NCBI GenBank assembly: GCA_964615375.1
Contig: CAZTOW010000006.1
Coordinates: forward strand, 186,001-250,000
Length of the DNA stretch: 64,000 bases
Reading direction: 5' to 3'
Source: CAZKWG01 sp964615375
GTDB lineage: Bacteria > Myxococcota_A > UBA796 > CAZKWG01
In this document: positions 37,122-45,403 of the stretch, in pieces
Layout of the letters: every line of letters begins with the position of its first letter
How positions within the stretch are numbered: position 1 is the stretch's first letter
Program-made: the position numbers and the translations under genes
The notes under the pieces: generated by a model
What the model saw: the letters and a program-made list of their open reading frames with translations, nothing else
The model's database searches: none
Told to the model about the DNA's origin: nothing

Positions 37122-37552
37122 GAGGGAACCTGATCGCGCTGCTGTCGGGCCTGCTCTTCGGAGGCGGGCTGGTCCTGGGCGGGATGACGCGCCCAGAGAA
37201 GGTGCTGAGCTTCCTGAACCTTCGCGGAGACTGGGATCCGTCCCTGGCCTTCGTGATGATGGGGGCGCTGGCCACGCACGGCCTGGCCTGGCTGCTGGTG
37301 CCCCGGATGCGGACCCCCTGGCTGGCGGAGCGCTGGTCGCTCCCCACCCGCCGGGACATCGACCTCCGCCTGGTGCTGGGCGCCGCGCTCTTCGGCGCGG
37401 GCTGGGGGCTGGGCGGCTACTGCCCGGGCCCCGCCCTCACCTCCCTGGTGACGGGCGCCATGCCCACCCTGATCTTCGTCGGCGCGATGCTGGGAGGGAT
37501 GCTCCTGGAGCGTGCGCTGGACCGCTGGCTCGCCGCGCGCGCCAACTCTTGA
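37118..37552 (+). CDS. YeeE/YedE (DUF6691-type) transporter subunit (second half)
   Basis: A 144-residue membrane protein carrying the other half signature, GWGLGGYCPGPALTSL, with one conserved Cys, and GGLVLGGMTRPEKVLSFLN in the first helix pair. ATGA overlap with the preceding gene. Together the two halves would form one thiosulfate/sulfur-compound channel in the inner membrane. Confidence 0.9.
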   Translation: MRGNLIALLSGLLFGGGLVLGGMTRPEKVLSFLNLRGDWDPSLAFVMMGALATHGLAWLLVPRMRTPWLAERWSLPTRRDIDLRLVLGAALFGAGWGLGGYCPGPALTSLVTGAMPTLIFVGAMLGGMLLERALDRWLAARANS

Positions 37553-37564
37553 GGAGGACCGGAC

Positions 37565-38107
37565 ATGCGAATCCAACACATCCTCGTCCCTATCGACTTC
37601 AGCACCTGCTCTCTTCAGGTCGCCTCGGGCGCGGGAGAGCTCGCCGCCCAGACCGGCGCGCGGGTCACCCTCCTGCACGTCGCCGAGCTGCCCGAGGGCC
37701 TCGCCGCCCAGACCCCGGTTCAGCACGAGGGTCGCGAGATGAGCGCGCGGGCCTGGGCGGAGCACGGGGCGCTGGAGCGGATGGCCCCCTACGGCACGGC
37801 CGCCCGCGCGGGCGGCGCCACCACCCTCGAGCTGAGCGTGCAGGCGGGGCCGGTGGCCGAGACCATCCGCCGCGAGGCGGAGTCCCGGGGCGCCGACCTC
37901 ATCCTGATGGGCACCCACGGCCGCACCGGGGTCGCCCGCGCGATGCTGGGCAGCGTCGCCGAGGAGGTCACGCGGCACGCCGACGTCCCGGTCATGCTGG
38001 TGCGCCGCCACCCGCGCCCGGAGTGCAAGGCTACCAGCTGCGCCTGGTGCCACGAGCGCACGGCCACGGTGGAGGAGGAGGATCTCCGGGCGGAGTCGTC
38101 CGGCTAG
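37565..38107 (+). CDS. Universal stress protein (UspA) with C-terminal CxxxxCxxCH
   Basis: A 180-residue UspA domain protein. HILVPIDFS opens the fold and the ATP-binding motif G-x2-G-x9-G-S is complete (GTHGRTGVARAMLGS, Gly116 to Ser130). The tail after the domain adds Cys154, Cys159, Cys162 and His163 (C-x4-C-x2-C-H), not part of the UspA fold; it may bind a metal or act as a thiol sensor, fitting a sulfur operon. GAGGAC site upstream, 12 bases after the preceding gene. Last gene of the sigma-54-linked operon. Confidence 0.9.
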   Translation: MRIQHILVPIDFSTCSLQVASGAGELAAQTGARVTLLHVAELPEGLAAQTPVQHEGREMSARAWAEHGALERMAPYGTAARAGGATTLELSVQAGPVAETIRREAESRGADLILMGTHGRTGVARAMLGSVAEEVTRHADVPVMLVRRHPRPECKATSCAWCHERTATVEEEDLRAESSG

Positions 38108-38108
38108 A

Positions 38109-38492
38109 TCAGCTAGCCCAAACCCGCTGCCCGATCCCGAAGCCCAGCGCGGTCGCGCACAGGCAGGCGAGCAGCGTGGCGGCGGCGTAGGCGAGGGCCC
38201 GGCCGGGCGCGCCGTCCTGGGCGAGCCGCAGCGTGTCCAGGCTGAAGGCGGAGAACGTGGTGAAGCCGCCCAGGAAGCCCGTCCCCAGCACCGCGGCCAG
38301 GGTAGGTCCGTTGGCCGGCGAGGCGGAGGCGAGCGCGAAGAGCAGCCCCATCAGCCCGGAGCCGACCACGTTGACCGTAAACGTCCCGTAAGGCAGCGCC
38401 GGCCCGAGCCGGGCGGCCAGCCCGAGCGTGACCCCGTAGCGCGCGAGGCAGCCGAGCCCGCCGGCCAGGAAGATGGAGAGGAGCTTCGTCAC
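38109..38492 (-). CDS. crcB: Fluoride ion exporter CrcB/Fluc
   Basis: A 127-residue protein with four transmembrane helices and the family motifs GTFTVNVVGSGLMG and GTGFLGGFTTFSAFS (the Phe residues line the fluoride pore). Works as an antiparallel dimer in the inner membrane; lowers cytoplasmic fluoride. Convergent with uspA, two bases apart. No fluoride riboswitch could be made out in the short region upstream of its ATG at 38492. Confidence 0.93.
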   Translation of the reverse strand: MTKLLSIFLAGGLGCLARYGVTLGLAARLGPALPYGTFTVNVVGSGLMGLLFALASASPANGPTLAAVLGTGFLGGFTTFSAFSLDTLRLAQDGAPGRALAYAAATLLACLCATALGFGIGQRVWAS

Positions 38493-38549
38493 GACGGGAA
38501 GCTAACCCGGGGCGACGCGGGGTCCGGTGTGGGGTTATCGCTCCATGCC

Positions 38550-39362
38550 ATGCCCTCCCCCGCCCCGGATCCCGCCCTCCAGGCCGACTGCGGACGCTGC
38601 GCCGCCCTGTGCTGTGTTGCCCCGCCCTTCGCCCGCTCGGCGGACTTCGCCCTGGACAAGCCCGCCGGCCAGCCCTGCCCCAACCTGGCCACGGACCTGC
38701 GCTGTCGTGTCCACGACGAGCTCCGGCCTCGAGGCTTCGCCGGCTGCGCGGCCTTCGACTGCTTCGGCGCGGGCCAGCGGGCCACGCAGGCGATGAGCGG
38801 CCTCGACTGGCGGAGCTCACCTGAGCAGGCGAGCCGGATCTTCGCCGCGTTCCAGGTGCTCTATCAGCTCCACGGGCTGCTCTGGCACCTCGACGCGGCC
38901 CTGGCCCTGCCCTTGGAGCCGACGCTCGCGGGCCAAATCGCGGGGCTGCGGGCGAGGGTGGCGCCCCTGGCGGAGGGCTCGCCCGAGGCGCTCGGCGGAC
39001 CGGACGTCCCGGGGCTGCGGGCGGAGGGGAGCGCGCTGCTGAGCGAGGCGAGCCAGCAGGCGCGGGCCGGGCTCCGACCGAAGACGAAGCTCCGGGCGGG
39101 GGGGATGCTGCTGGGGGCGAAGCTCCAGGGCGCGGATCTTGGTGGAGCGGATCTCTTCGGGGCCTGCCTCATCGGCGCGGACCTGCGCGAGGCCCGGCTC
39201 CAGCGGGCGGATCTCCGAGGGGCGGACCTCCGCGGGGCGGACCTGCGGGGCGCGGACCTGAGAGGGGCGTTGTTCCTCACCCAGGCGCAGCTCGAGAGCG
39301 CACGAGGCGACGACGCGACACGGCTCGACGAGGCGCTGCGGAGGCCGGAGCACTGGGGCTGA
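38550..39362 (+). CDS. Cys-cluster plus pentapeptide-repeat protein
   Basis: A 270-residue protein in two parts. The N-terminal 90 residues carry a Cys cluster (CGRCAALCC, CRVHDEL, CAAFDCFG) like the zinc/iron-binding CxxCxxxCC proteins of the YkgJ group. After a helical spacer the C-terminal part (about 180-245) has pentapeptide repeats A[DKCR]LxG (GADLGGADLFGACLIGADL and four copies of RGADL), which form a right-handed quadrilateral beta-helix. ATG at 38550 chosen; an in-frame GTG lies at 38529. Function unknown. Confidence 0.75.
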   Translation: MPSPAPDPALQADCGRCAALCCVAPPFARSADFALDKPAGQPCPNLATDLRCRVHDELRPRGFAGCAAFDCFGAGQRATQAMSGLDWRSSPEQASRIFAAFQVLYQLHGLLWHLDAALALPLEPTLAGQIAGLRARVAPLAEGSPEALGGPDVPGLRAEGSALLSEASQQARAGLRPKTKLRAGGMLLGAKLQGADLGGADLFGACLIGADLREARLQRADLRGADLRGADLRGADLRGALFLTQAQLESARGDDATRLDEALRRPEHWG

Positions 39363-39394
39363 GACGCCGTCCCGTCGCCAGGACGCGGTTCCCA

Positions 39395-39793
39395 TCAAGG
39401 CGTCAACACGCTCAGCTTGTCGAAGTAGTCCCTGAAGAACCCCTGATCCCGCGTCAACAGTCGATCAGCCTGCCGGGCGGCATGTGCCCCGATGAGGAAG
39501 TCCGCGACCACCCGCGTCCGCTTGCCGCCGCGCTCACGGTAGCGCCGCCACATCGCCCCGGCGAGGTCCGCAGACGCGCGGGACGCCGGGTCGAATCGCA
39601 CGCCGAGACGCTCCAGCGCCTCGGCCCCCGCAGGCTCGGGCAGCGCGCTGGTCACCTCGGCCCACACAGCGGCGCAGGCGACGACCGGCCCATCGCGCAG
39701 CGCGCCGCGAAGCGCTCTCGCCGAATCGGGTCCGTGCTCTGGATCGGCGAGAAACACGTCGAGCAGCACGCTGGTGTCGATCGCCGTGATCAC
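39395..39793 (-). CDS. vapC: PIN-domain toxin, VapC-like
   Basis: A 132-residue PIN-domain ribonuclease. Acidic residues of the active site: Asp6 (AIDTSVLLD), Glu46 (WAEVTSAL), and Asp98 in VVADFLIGAHA. Acts on RNA when free of its antitoxin. Starts inside the end of the antitoxin gene (four-base overlap), the standard toxin-antitoxin layout. Confidence 0.9.
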   Translation of the reverse strand: MITAIDTSVLLDVFLADPEHGPDSARALRGALRDGPVVACAAVWAEVTSALPEPAGAEALERLGVRFDPASRASADLAGAMWRRYRERGGKRTRVVADFLIGAHAARQADRLLTRDQGFFRDYFDKLSVLTP

Positions 39794-40017
39794 TCGTCCG
39801 CCTCCCCGCGCAGGTCGCGCATCACCGCGTCGGAGCTGCGGCCGTCGCGAAACAGGCCGTACACCGCCGCCACCGGGTCGTCGACCTCGACGCGCTCGGC
39901 GATGATGCGCCCCTTCTCCTCGCGAAAGTCCAGCTCGACGCCGGTGGAGATGCCCAGACGGTCCCGGATTGGCTTGGGGATGGTGACCTGACCTTTGGAG
40001 GTGACGGTGGCCTTCAT
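39790..40017 (-). CDS. vapB: AbrB/MazE-type antitoxin (VapB-like)
   Basis: A 75-residue protein: the swapped-hairpin AbrB DNA-binding domain (MKATVTSKGQVTIPKPIRDRLGI, residues 1-23, shown in two parts as start MKATVTSKGQ and VTIPKPIRDRLGI) and an acidic tail that would bind the toxin. ATG at 40017 gives the canonical N-terminus; the frame is open further upstream without family similarity. An inverted repeat just upstream fits autoregulation. Confidence 0.9.
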   Translation of the reverse strand: MKATVTSKGQVTIPKPIRDRLGISTGVELDFREEKGRIIAERVEVDDPVAAVYGLFRDGRSSDAVMRDLRGEADE

Positions 40018-40035
40018 GCTCGCCTCGTAAGGAAT

Positions 40036-40052
40036 CTTACCCACTGAGTAAG
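40036..40052. promoter_or_regulatory. CTTAC-N7-GTAAG inverted repeat, candidate toxin-antitoxin operator
   Basis: Short exact dyad 19 bases upstream of the antitoxin start, in the only AT-leaning DNA of this spacer. AbrB-type antitoxins repress their own promoter at such sites. Confidence 0.45.
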
Positions 40053-40095
40053 AAACGAGCAAGGGCTCCGGCCGCGCAGCGCGAGGGGTCGAGCC

Positions 40096-41598
40096 CTATT
40101 CCTCCCCCCGATACCGCGCCCAGTCCACGTTGTGCTTCCTCAGCCGAGACCGCAGCGTGTGGGGGTTGACGCCCAGCAGCTTCGCGGCCCCGAACGGCCC
40201 CTCGATGCGCCCGTGCGTGCTCTTGACCGCCTCGATCAACGCCTCGCGCTCGTCGGGGGGGCGCTCGGCGCGGGGGGCGCGGGCGCCGGTGCCCAGGGCG
40301 GCGCCGACGTCGAGGCCGTGGCCGCCGCCCAGGATGGCGGCGCGCTCGATGACGGCGGCGAGCTCGCGCACGTTGCCCGGCCACTCGTAGGCGATGAGGG
40401 CGCGCTCGTCCTCGGGGGAGGTCTCCAGGGCGCGGCCGAAGAGGCGCTCGCCGGCGCGGGCGGCGAAGTGGCGGGCCAGGGCGGGGATGTCGCCGCGGCG
40501 CTCGCGCAGCGAGGGCAGGGAGATGGGGAACACGCTGACGCGGTACCACAGATCCTGGCGGAACTGGCCCTGGCTCACCATGCTGGCGACGTCGCGGTGG
40601 GTGGCGGCGACGATGCGCACGTCCACGGTGTGGCTCTGCTGGCCGCCGACGCGCTGGAAGCTGCCGTCCTGCAGCACGCGCAGGAGGCGGACCTGGGCGG
40701 CGGCGGGGAGCTCGCCCACCTCGTCCAGGAAGAGGGTGCCGCCGTCGGCGCGCTCGAACCAGCCCTTTCGCAGGTTGACGGCGCCCGTGAAGCTGCCGCG
40801 CTCGTGGCCGAAGAGCTCGCTGTCCACGAGCTCGGGCGGGATCGCCCCGCAGTTGACCCGCAGGAAGGGGCCGCGGGCGCGGCGGGAGCGGGCGTGGATG
40901 GCGCGGGCGACGACCTCCTTGCCCGAGCCGGTCTCGCCCAGGATGAGCACGGGGGCGTCGGTGGGGGCGACCTGATCGACGCGGGCCATGACGGCGGCGA
41001 GCCCGGACTCGGCGCCGACGATGGCGTCGGAGACGTCCTGGCGGGCCAGCCGGCTGAGCAGCGCGGCGCGGTCCTGCTCGGCGGCCTCGCGGAGGCGGTT
41101 GAGCTCGTGCAGGCGGCGATCGTTGGCCAGGGCGGCGGTGAAGGGCTCCAGCAGGGCGGACGCGGCGCGCAGGCCCTCCCCCCCGCCGAGACCCAGCAGG
41201 AGCACGCCCACCAGCGCGCCCTCCTCCAGCAGCGGCCCGAGGGTGACGGGGCCGGGGACGCCGTCAGGGACCAGCGCGCGGCCGAGGGGGTCCTGCTCGC
41301 GGGCGCGGAGGGCGGAGGGCTCCCCCAGGCGGGCCCAGCGCAGGAGCTCATCCTTGCGGGCGCCCTCCAGGTCCACGCGGGCGCCGAGCCCGTCCATCCA
41401 GGCCCCGCCGCCGGCGGAGGCCACGGTCTCCAACCGGCCGCGCGCCGGATCCCAGCGGCGGATCAGCAGGTGCTGGACGGCGAGCTGGGGGCGGAGGAGC
41501 TCCAGCAGCCCGCGGGCGGACTCCTCGATGTCCAGGTGGCGGCAGACCTCTCGCCAGACCTGGGCCAGCAGCTCGGGGGGGATCGCGGGGGTGCGCAC
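40096..41598 (-). CDS. GAF-AAA+-FIS sigma-54-dependent activator (NorR/NtrC-like)
   Basis: A 500-residue bacterial enhancer-binding protein. Residues 20-165 form a GAF-type sensor, with no receiver domain. AAA+ domain about 190-420: Walker A GETGSGKE (221-228), sigma-54 contact loop GSFTGA (268-273, the usual Ala replaced by Ser), Walker B TLFLDE (288-293), R-finger region and WPGNVREL. FIS-type HTH at the end (GAAKLLGVNPHTLRSRLRKH). GTG 41598 is chosen because AGGAGG lies six bases upstream. Last gene of the sulfate-type transporter operon, 10 bases after cysA, so it probably controls its own operon and the porin through the dyads at 45367 and 46668. The GAF ligand is unknown. Confidence 0.9.
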   Translation of the reverse strand: MRTPAIPPELLAQVWREVCRHLDIEESARGLLELLRPQLAVQHLLIRRWDPARGRLETVASAGGGAWMDGLGARVDLEGARKDELLRWARLGEPSALRAREQDPLGRALVPDGVPGPVTLGPLLEEGALVGVLLLGLGGGEGLRAASALLEPFTAALANDRRLHELNRLREAAEQDRAALLSRLARQDVSDAIVGAESGLAAVMARVDQVAPTDAPVLILGETGSGKEVVARAIHARSRRARGPFLRVNCGAIPPELVDSELFGHERGSFTGAVNLRKGWFERADGGTLFLDEVGELPAAAQVRLLRVLQDGSFQRVGGQQSHTVDVRIVAATHRDVASMVSQGQFRQDLWYRVSVFPISLPSLRERRGDIPALARHFAARAGERLFGRALETSPEDERALIAYEWPGNVRELAAVIERAAILGGGHGLDVGAALGTGARAPRAERPPDEREALIEAVKSTHGRIEGPFGAAKLLGVNPHTLRSRLRKHNVDWARYRGEE

Positions 41599-41608
41599 GA
41601 GCGTCCTC

Positions 41609-42637
41609 CTATTGCGCCGGCCAGACGCGCGCGTGGGCCACCTCGACGCCGGCCCGCGCGCCGGGCTCAAGCCCCTCCAGGAGCGAGGATCGACGGGGGA
41701 ACTGGGCGAAGAGGTGGCCGCCCTCGTCCAGCGTGGCCTCCACCCGCACGCGGTCACCGAGCGGGAGCACGCGGTCGATGGTGGCGATCCCCTGGGCGTC
41801 GCGCCAGAGCTTGAGATCGTAGGTGCGGACGACGACGCGGACGCGGCGCCCCTCGGCCAGGCGCTCGACGGGCACGGCGAGGGGGCCGACCCAGGCGCGC
41901 CCCTCGCGAACCACGCCGTCCAGCACGTTGACCTCGCCCACGAAGCGGGCCACGAACTCGGTGGCGGGGTGGTCCAGGATCTCGGAGGGAGGCCCGGCCT
42001 GCTCGAGCCGGCCGGACTGGATGATCATCACGCGGTCGGCGATGGCGAAGGCCTCCTCCTGGTCGTGGGTGACGAAGATGGAGGTGGTGTGGACCTCGTC
42101 GTGCAGGCGGCGCAGCCAGCGGCGGAGCTCCTCGCGGACCTTGGCGTCCACGGCGCCGAAGGGCTCGTCCAGCAGCAGGAGGCCGGGCTTGGGCGCCAGC
42201 GCGCGGGCCAGGGCGACCCGCTGGCGCTGGCCGCCGGAGAGCTGGGAGGGGTAGCGCTCGCCCAGGCCGCGCAGGCCCATGATCTCCAGCAGGGCCTCGG
42301 CGCGCTCGCGCTGGGCGGCCCGGTCCGCGCCCTGGACGGCGAGTCCAAAGGCCACGTTCTCGGCCACGGTCATGTGGCGGAAGAGGGCGTAGTGCTGAAA
42401 GACGAAGCCCACGCCGCGCTCGCGGGCCACCAGCCCGTCCACGCGGCGGCCGTCCAGCCAGACCTCCCCGGCGTCGGCGGTCTCCAGCCCGGCGATGATC
42501 CGCAGGATGGTGCTCTTCCCGCCGCCCGAGGGGCCCAGCAGGGCGACCAGCTCGCCCGAGCCGACCTCGAAGCTGACGTCGTCCACGACGCGCAGCGCGC
42601 CGAAGGCCTTGGAGAGTTGGCTCACGCGGATGCTCAT
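41609..42637 (-). CDS. cysA: Sulfate/thiosulfate-type ABC transporter ATP-binding protein
   Basis: A 342-residue ABC ATPase with Walker A GPSGGGKST, LSGGQRQRVALARAL signature, Walker B LLLLDEPFGAVDAKVREELR (the PFGAVDAKVR stretch is typical of CysA), switch His in VTHDQEEA, and a C-terminal regulatory TOBE-like domain (VRTYDLKLWRD). Powers the CysT/CysW permease. ATG at 42637 overlaps the cysW stop by four bases. Confidence 0.93.
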   Translation of the reverse strand: MSIRVSQLSKAFGALRVVDDVSFEVGSGELVALLGPSGGGKSTILRIIAGLETADAGEVWLDGRRVDGLVARERGVGFVFQHYALFRHMTVAENVAFGLAVQGADRAAQRERAEALLEIMGLRGLGERYPSQLSGGQRQRVALARALAPKPGLLLLDEPFGAVDAKVREELRRWLRRLHDEVHTTSIFVTHDQEEAFAIADRVMIIQSGRLEQAGPPSEILDHPATEFVARFVGEVNVLDGVVREGRAWVGPLAVPVERLAEGRRVRVVVRTYDLKLWRDAQGIATIDRVLPLGDRVRVEATLDEGGHLFAQFPRRSSLLEGLEPGARAGVEVAHARVWPAQ

Positions 42638-43443
42638 GAGGGGCTCCGGCGGGACTGGAGGACGTAGAGCAGGGCCACGGCGGCGGCGGCCAGGATCAGG
42701 GCCACGCCGAAGGCGGCGGGCTCCTGGCGCTCCTCGACGGCGGCGTGGATGAAGGTGGTCGCGGTCTGGGTGCGGTTGGCGATGGCCCCGCCCAGCACGA
42801 GGACCGCGCCGAACTCCCCGAGCGCGCGGGCCAGGGTGAGCGTGCAGCCCAGCACCAGCCCGCCGCGGATGTTGGGGAGGGTCACCCGCCAGAAGGTCTG
42901 CCAGGGCGAGGCCCCGAGCGTGGCGGCGGCCTGCTCCTCGCTGTCTCCCAGCTCCTCGAGCACGAGGGCGACCTCGCGCAGCGTGAAGGGGAGCGTGACG
43001 AAGAGCGTGGCGACCAGCACGCCGGGCCAGGCGAAGGCGACCTTGAGATCGATCGCGTCCAGGGCCGGGCGCAGGAGCCCGCTGCGGCCGAAGAGCAGGA
43101 GGAAGGCGAGCCCCGTCATGACGGGGGAGAGCGCCAGCGGGAGATCCACCAGCGCGTCCAGCAGGCGCCGGCCCAGGAAGCGCTGGCGGGTCAGCACCAG
43201 CGCGCCCATCACGCCGAAGGCGCCGTTCAAGGCCACGCAAGCCACGGCCACGGCCACCGAGAGCCCGAGCGCGCGGAGGGGCTCGGGGGCGAGGAGCACC
43301 GTGACCACCTGCCGGAGATCGCCGACCACGGCGAGCAGCAGCGCGCCCAGGGGCACCAGCAGCAGCAGGCCCAGGTAGAGCGCGATGGCGACGAGCACGC
43401 TCAGGCTGAGGCGGTCCAGCCGCCTCCGAGGGGTCCTAGCCAC
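42634..43443 (-). CDS. cysW: Sulfate-type ABC transporter permease CysW
   Basis: A 269-residue inner-membrane permease with six helices and the EAA loop (EEQAAATLGASPWQTFWRVTLP) that docks on CysA. Two GTG codons are possible; 43443 is preferred since GGGAGG lies five bases before it, whereas the codon at 43449 overlaps that ribosome site. Overlaps the cysT end by eight bases. Confidence 0.92.
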   Translation of the reverse strand: MARTPRRRLDRLSLSVLVAIALYLGLLLLVPLGALLLAVVGDLRQVVTVLLAPEPLRALGLSVAVAVACVALNGAFGVMGALVLTRQRFLGRRLLDALVDLPLALSPVMTGLAFLLLFGRSGLLRPALDAIDLKVAFAWPGVLVATLFVTLPFTLREVALVLEELGDSEEQAAATLGASPWQTFWRVTLPNIRGGLVLGCTLTLARALGEFGAVLVLGGAIANRTQTATTFIHAAVEERQEPAAFGVALILAAAAVALLYVLQSRRSPS

Positions 43444-44236
43444 GCCCACCTCCCGCGCGCCGGGCCAGCGAGGCCGACAGGGGCTGGAGCGCCAGGGCCA
43501 GGGCCAGCAGGATCACGCTGGCCGCGGCGGCGCCTTGAGTGTTGCCCGCCTCGACCTCGCCGAGGATCCAGACCGGCATGACCAGCGTGCGGCCCGGGAT
43601 GTTCCCGGACACCGCCGCCAGCGATCCGAATTCGGCCACCGAGCGGGCGAAGGTCTGGACCATGCCCGCCGCCACCGCCGGCAGCACGGGCGGCAGCAGG
43701 ACCCGGAGGAAGGTGGCCCAGCGGCTCGCGCCCAGGGTCATGGCGGCCTCCTCCTCGGCCGGGTCGAGCTCCTCCAGGACAGGCTCCACCGCGCGCACGA
43801 CGAAGGGCAGGGTCACGAAGAGCAGGGCGAGCACGATGCCCGGCCGGGCGAAGGCCACCGGCCAGCCCTGGGCGATGAACCAGGATCCCAGCGCGGTCTG
43901 CGGGCCGAAGAGGGCGACCAGCAGGATGCCGGCCACCAGTGTGGGGATGGCGAGCGGCAGGTCCACCAGGGCCGCCAGCGCCCGCCGACCGGGCATGTCC
44001 CAGCGCACCAGCGCCCATGCGATGGCCGTGCCGGCGAGCCCGTTGACCAGGGCGGCCAGCGCCGCCGTCCACAGCGAGAGCCACAGCGCGTCCCGGGCGG
44101 CGGGCGCCCGGATCACGGCCAGCAGGCCCTCCAGGCCGCCCTCCAGCCCGCGGAGGACCAGCACGGCGACCGGCAGCGCCACCAGCGCCCCGATCCAGGC
44201 GGAGAACGCCCAGCGCAGCAGCCGCTCGCTCCTCAC
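43436..44236 (-). CDS. cysT: Sulfate-type ABC transporter permease CysT
   Basis: A 266-residue permease, partner of CysW, with six helices and EAA loop (EEEAAMTLGASRWATFLRVLLP); FARSVAEFGSLAAVSGNIPGRT matches the region conserved in CysT/ModB-like subunits. GTG at 44236 overlaps the binding-protein stop by four bases (GTGA), so the chain of overlaps runs through the whole operon. Confidence 0.92.
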   Translation of the reverse strand: MRSERLLRWAFSAWIGALVALPVAVLVLRGLEGGLEGLLAVIRAPAARDALWLSLWTAALAALVNGLAGTAIAWALVRWDMPGRRALAALVDLPLAIPTLVAGILLVALFGPQTALGSWFIAQGWPVAFARPGIVLALLFVTLPFVVRAVEPVLEELDPAEEEAAMTLGASRWATFLRVLLPPVLPAVAAGMVQTFARSVAEFGSLAAVSGNIPGRTLVMPVWILGEVEAGNTQGAAAASVILLALALALQPLSASLARRAGGGRG

Positions 44237-45255
44237 TTCGACGCGCTCCCGTCCCCCGCCGCGCGGTCATAGACGCCGCCGGCCCCGAAGACCTCGGCCT
44301 TGACCTTGTCCCAGCCGCCGAGGTCGCGGATCGTGAAGAGGTCGTTGGGCTTCGGCAGGTCGGCGGGCACGAAGCTGGCGTCCACCGGCCGCAGCCCGTA
44401 GCGGGCATAGGCCTGCTGGGCCTCCGGCCCCTGGCAGAAGGCGACGAACTCCCGGGCCAGCTCCTCGTTCCCGTTCTTCTTCGCGTAGGTGTCCACCACG
44501 GCGATGGGGTTCTCGATGAGGATGGTGGACGGCGGGACCACGTAGTCCATGGCCTGCCCCTCCTTCTTCGCCACCAGCACCTCGTTCTCGTAGGTGATGG
44601 CGGCGTCTCCCACGCCCTTCTCGAAGTTCACGATGCTCTCGCGGGCGCCCTTGTCCATGACGGCGACCCGCTTCAGCACGCCGCCCAGCAGCTTCTCCGC
44701 GCCCGACCCGTCCCCGGCCTTGTTCCCGGCGAAGCCGCGGGTGGCGGCCCCCCAGATGGCGAGCACGTTCCACATCGCGCCGCCGCTGGTGCGCACGTTG
44801 GGGGTGAGCACGCTGACGTCCGCCTTCGCCAGATCAGGCCAGTCCTGGATGCCCTTCGGGTTTCCGGGGCGCACGGCGATCACGGCCAGCGACTGCGTGA
44901 CCATGCCGCTCTGGCCCGCGGCCCGCCAGTCGTGGGTGATGAGCCCGGCCTGCTCCAGCACGGCGACGTCCGGGTCCAGCGAGAGCGCGACCACGTCGGC
45001 CTCCAGGCCCTCCTTCACCGCGCGGGCCTGGGCGCCGGAGCCCTGGTAGGAGGCCTCGAACTTCAGCTCCTCGCCGGTCTTCCCCTTCCAGTACGCGGCG
45101 AAGGCCGGGAGGATGGCCTCGCCGTAGGCCTCGCGCGGGGTCGTGTACGCGGCCAGCGTGAGCGTGCGCACCTTGGCGGGCTGCGCGGGGGCGGTGGCCT
45201 CGGGCTGCGCGGGCTGGCCGCAGCCGAGGAGGAGCGTGAGGAGGAGGGTGGTCAT
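44233..45255 (-). CDS. sbp: Sulfate/thiosulfate-type periplasmic binding protein, lipid-anchored
   Basis: A 340-residue solute-binding protein of the Sbp/CysP family. Family marks: EASYQGSGAQARAV near residue 68, VVALSLDPDV, and NVRTSGGAMWNVLAIWGA, the family's second signature (usually NPKTSGGARWN). It differs from the free periplasmic form in having a lipobox (LLLGC, Cys12) and so is probably tethered to a membrane. First gene of the sbp-cysT-cysW-cysA-activator operon, transcribed from an exact sigma-54 promoter. Sulfate or thiosulfate is the likely ligand; molybdate/tungstate-like anions are not excluded. Confidence 0.9.
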   Translation of the reverse strand: MTTLLLTLLLGCGQPAQPEATAPAQPAKVRTLTLAAYTTPREAYGEAILPAFAAYWKGKTGEELKFEASYQGSGAQARAVKEGLEADVVALSLDPDVAVLEQAGLITHDWRAAGQSGMVTQSLAVIAVRPGNPKGIQDWPDLAKADVSVLTPNVRTSGGAMWNVLAIWGAATRGFAGNKAGDGSGAEKLLGGVLKRVAVMDKGARESIVNFEKGVGDAAITYENEVLVAKKEGQAMDYVVPPSTILIENPIAVVDTYAKKNGNEELAREFVAFCQGPEAQQAYARYGLRPVDASFVPADLPKPNDLFTIRDLGGWDKVKAEVFGAGGVYDRAAGDGSASK

Positions 45256-45291
45256 GGTTTCCCTTTCGCGACGCGGGCGGCGTCCGTTTTA

Positions 45292-45307
45292 TGCAAAATC
45301 CGTGCCA
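45292..45307 (-). promoter_or_regulatory. Sigma-54 promoter of the sbp-cysTWA-activator operon (exact consensus)
   Basis: On the minus strand TGGCACGGATTTTGCA matches TGGCACG-N4-TTGCA at every fixed position. Predicted start near 45283, leader about 28 bases to the ATG at 45255. A small dyad CCGTG-N4-CACGG (45300-45313) overlaps the -24 element. Confidence 0.88.
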
Positions 45308-45366
45308 TCACGGGAGGCAGCCGAAGATCAGGCTCCTCCGGGCGCACCCGTGAGCGGAGGCCAGGA

Positions 45367-45387
45367 CGTCACGGAATTTCCGTGACG
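45367..45387. promoter_or_regulatory. 21-bp palindrome, candidate activator site for the sbp promoter
   Basis: CGTCACGGAA - T - TTCCGTGACG, perfect. Its centre is about 95 bases upstream of the predicted sigma-54 start. Further half-sites (CCGTGA, TCACGG) lie at 45349 and 45391. It has the form CGTSACGG-N5-CCGTSACG shared with the site at 46668. It also lies just past the porin stop, so a double role as terminator is possible. Confidence 0.65.
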
Positions 45388-45403
45388 GGATCACGGGCGG
45401 CGC

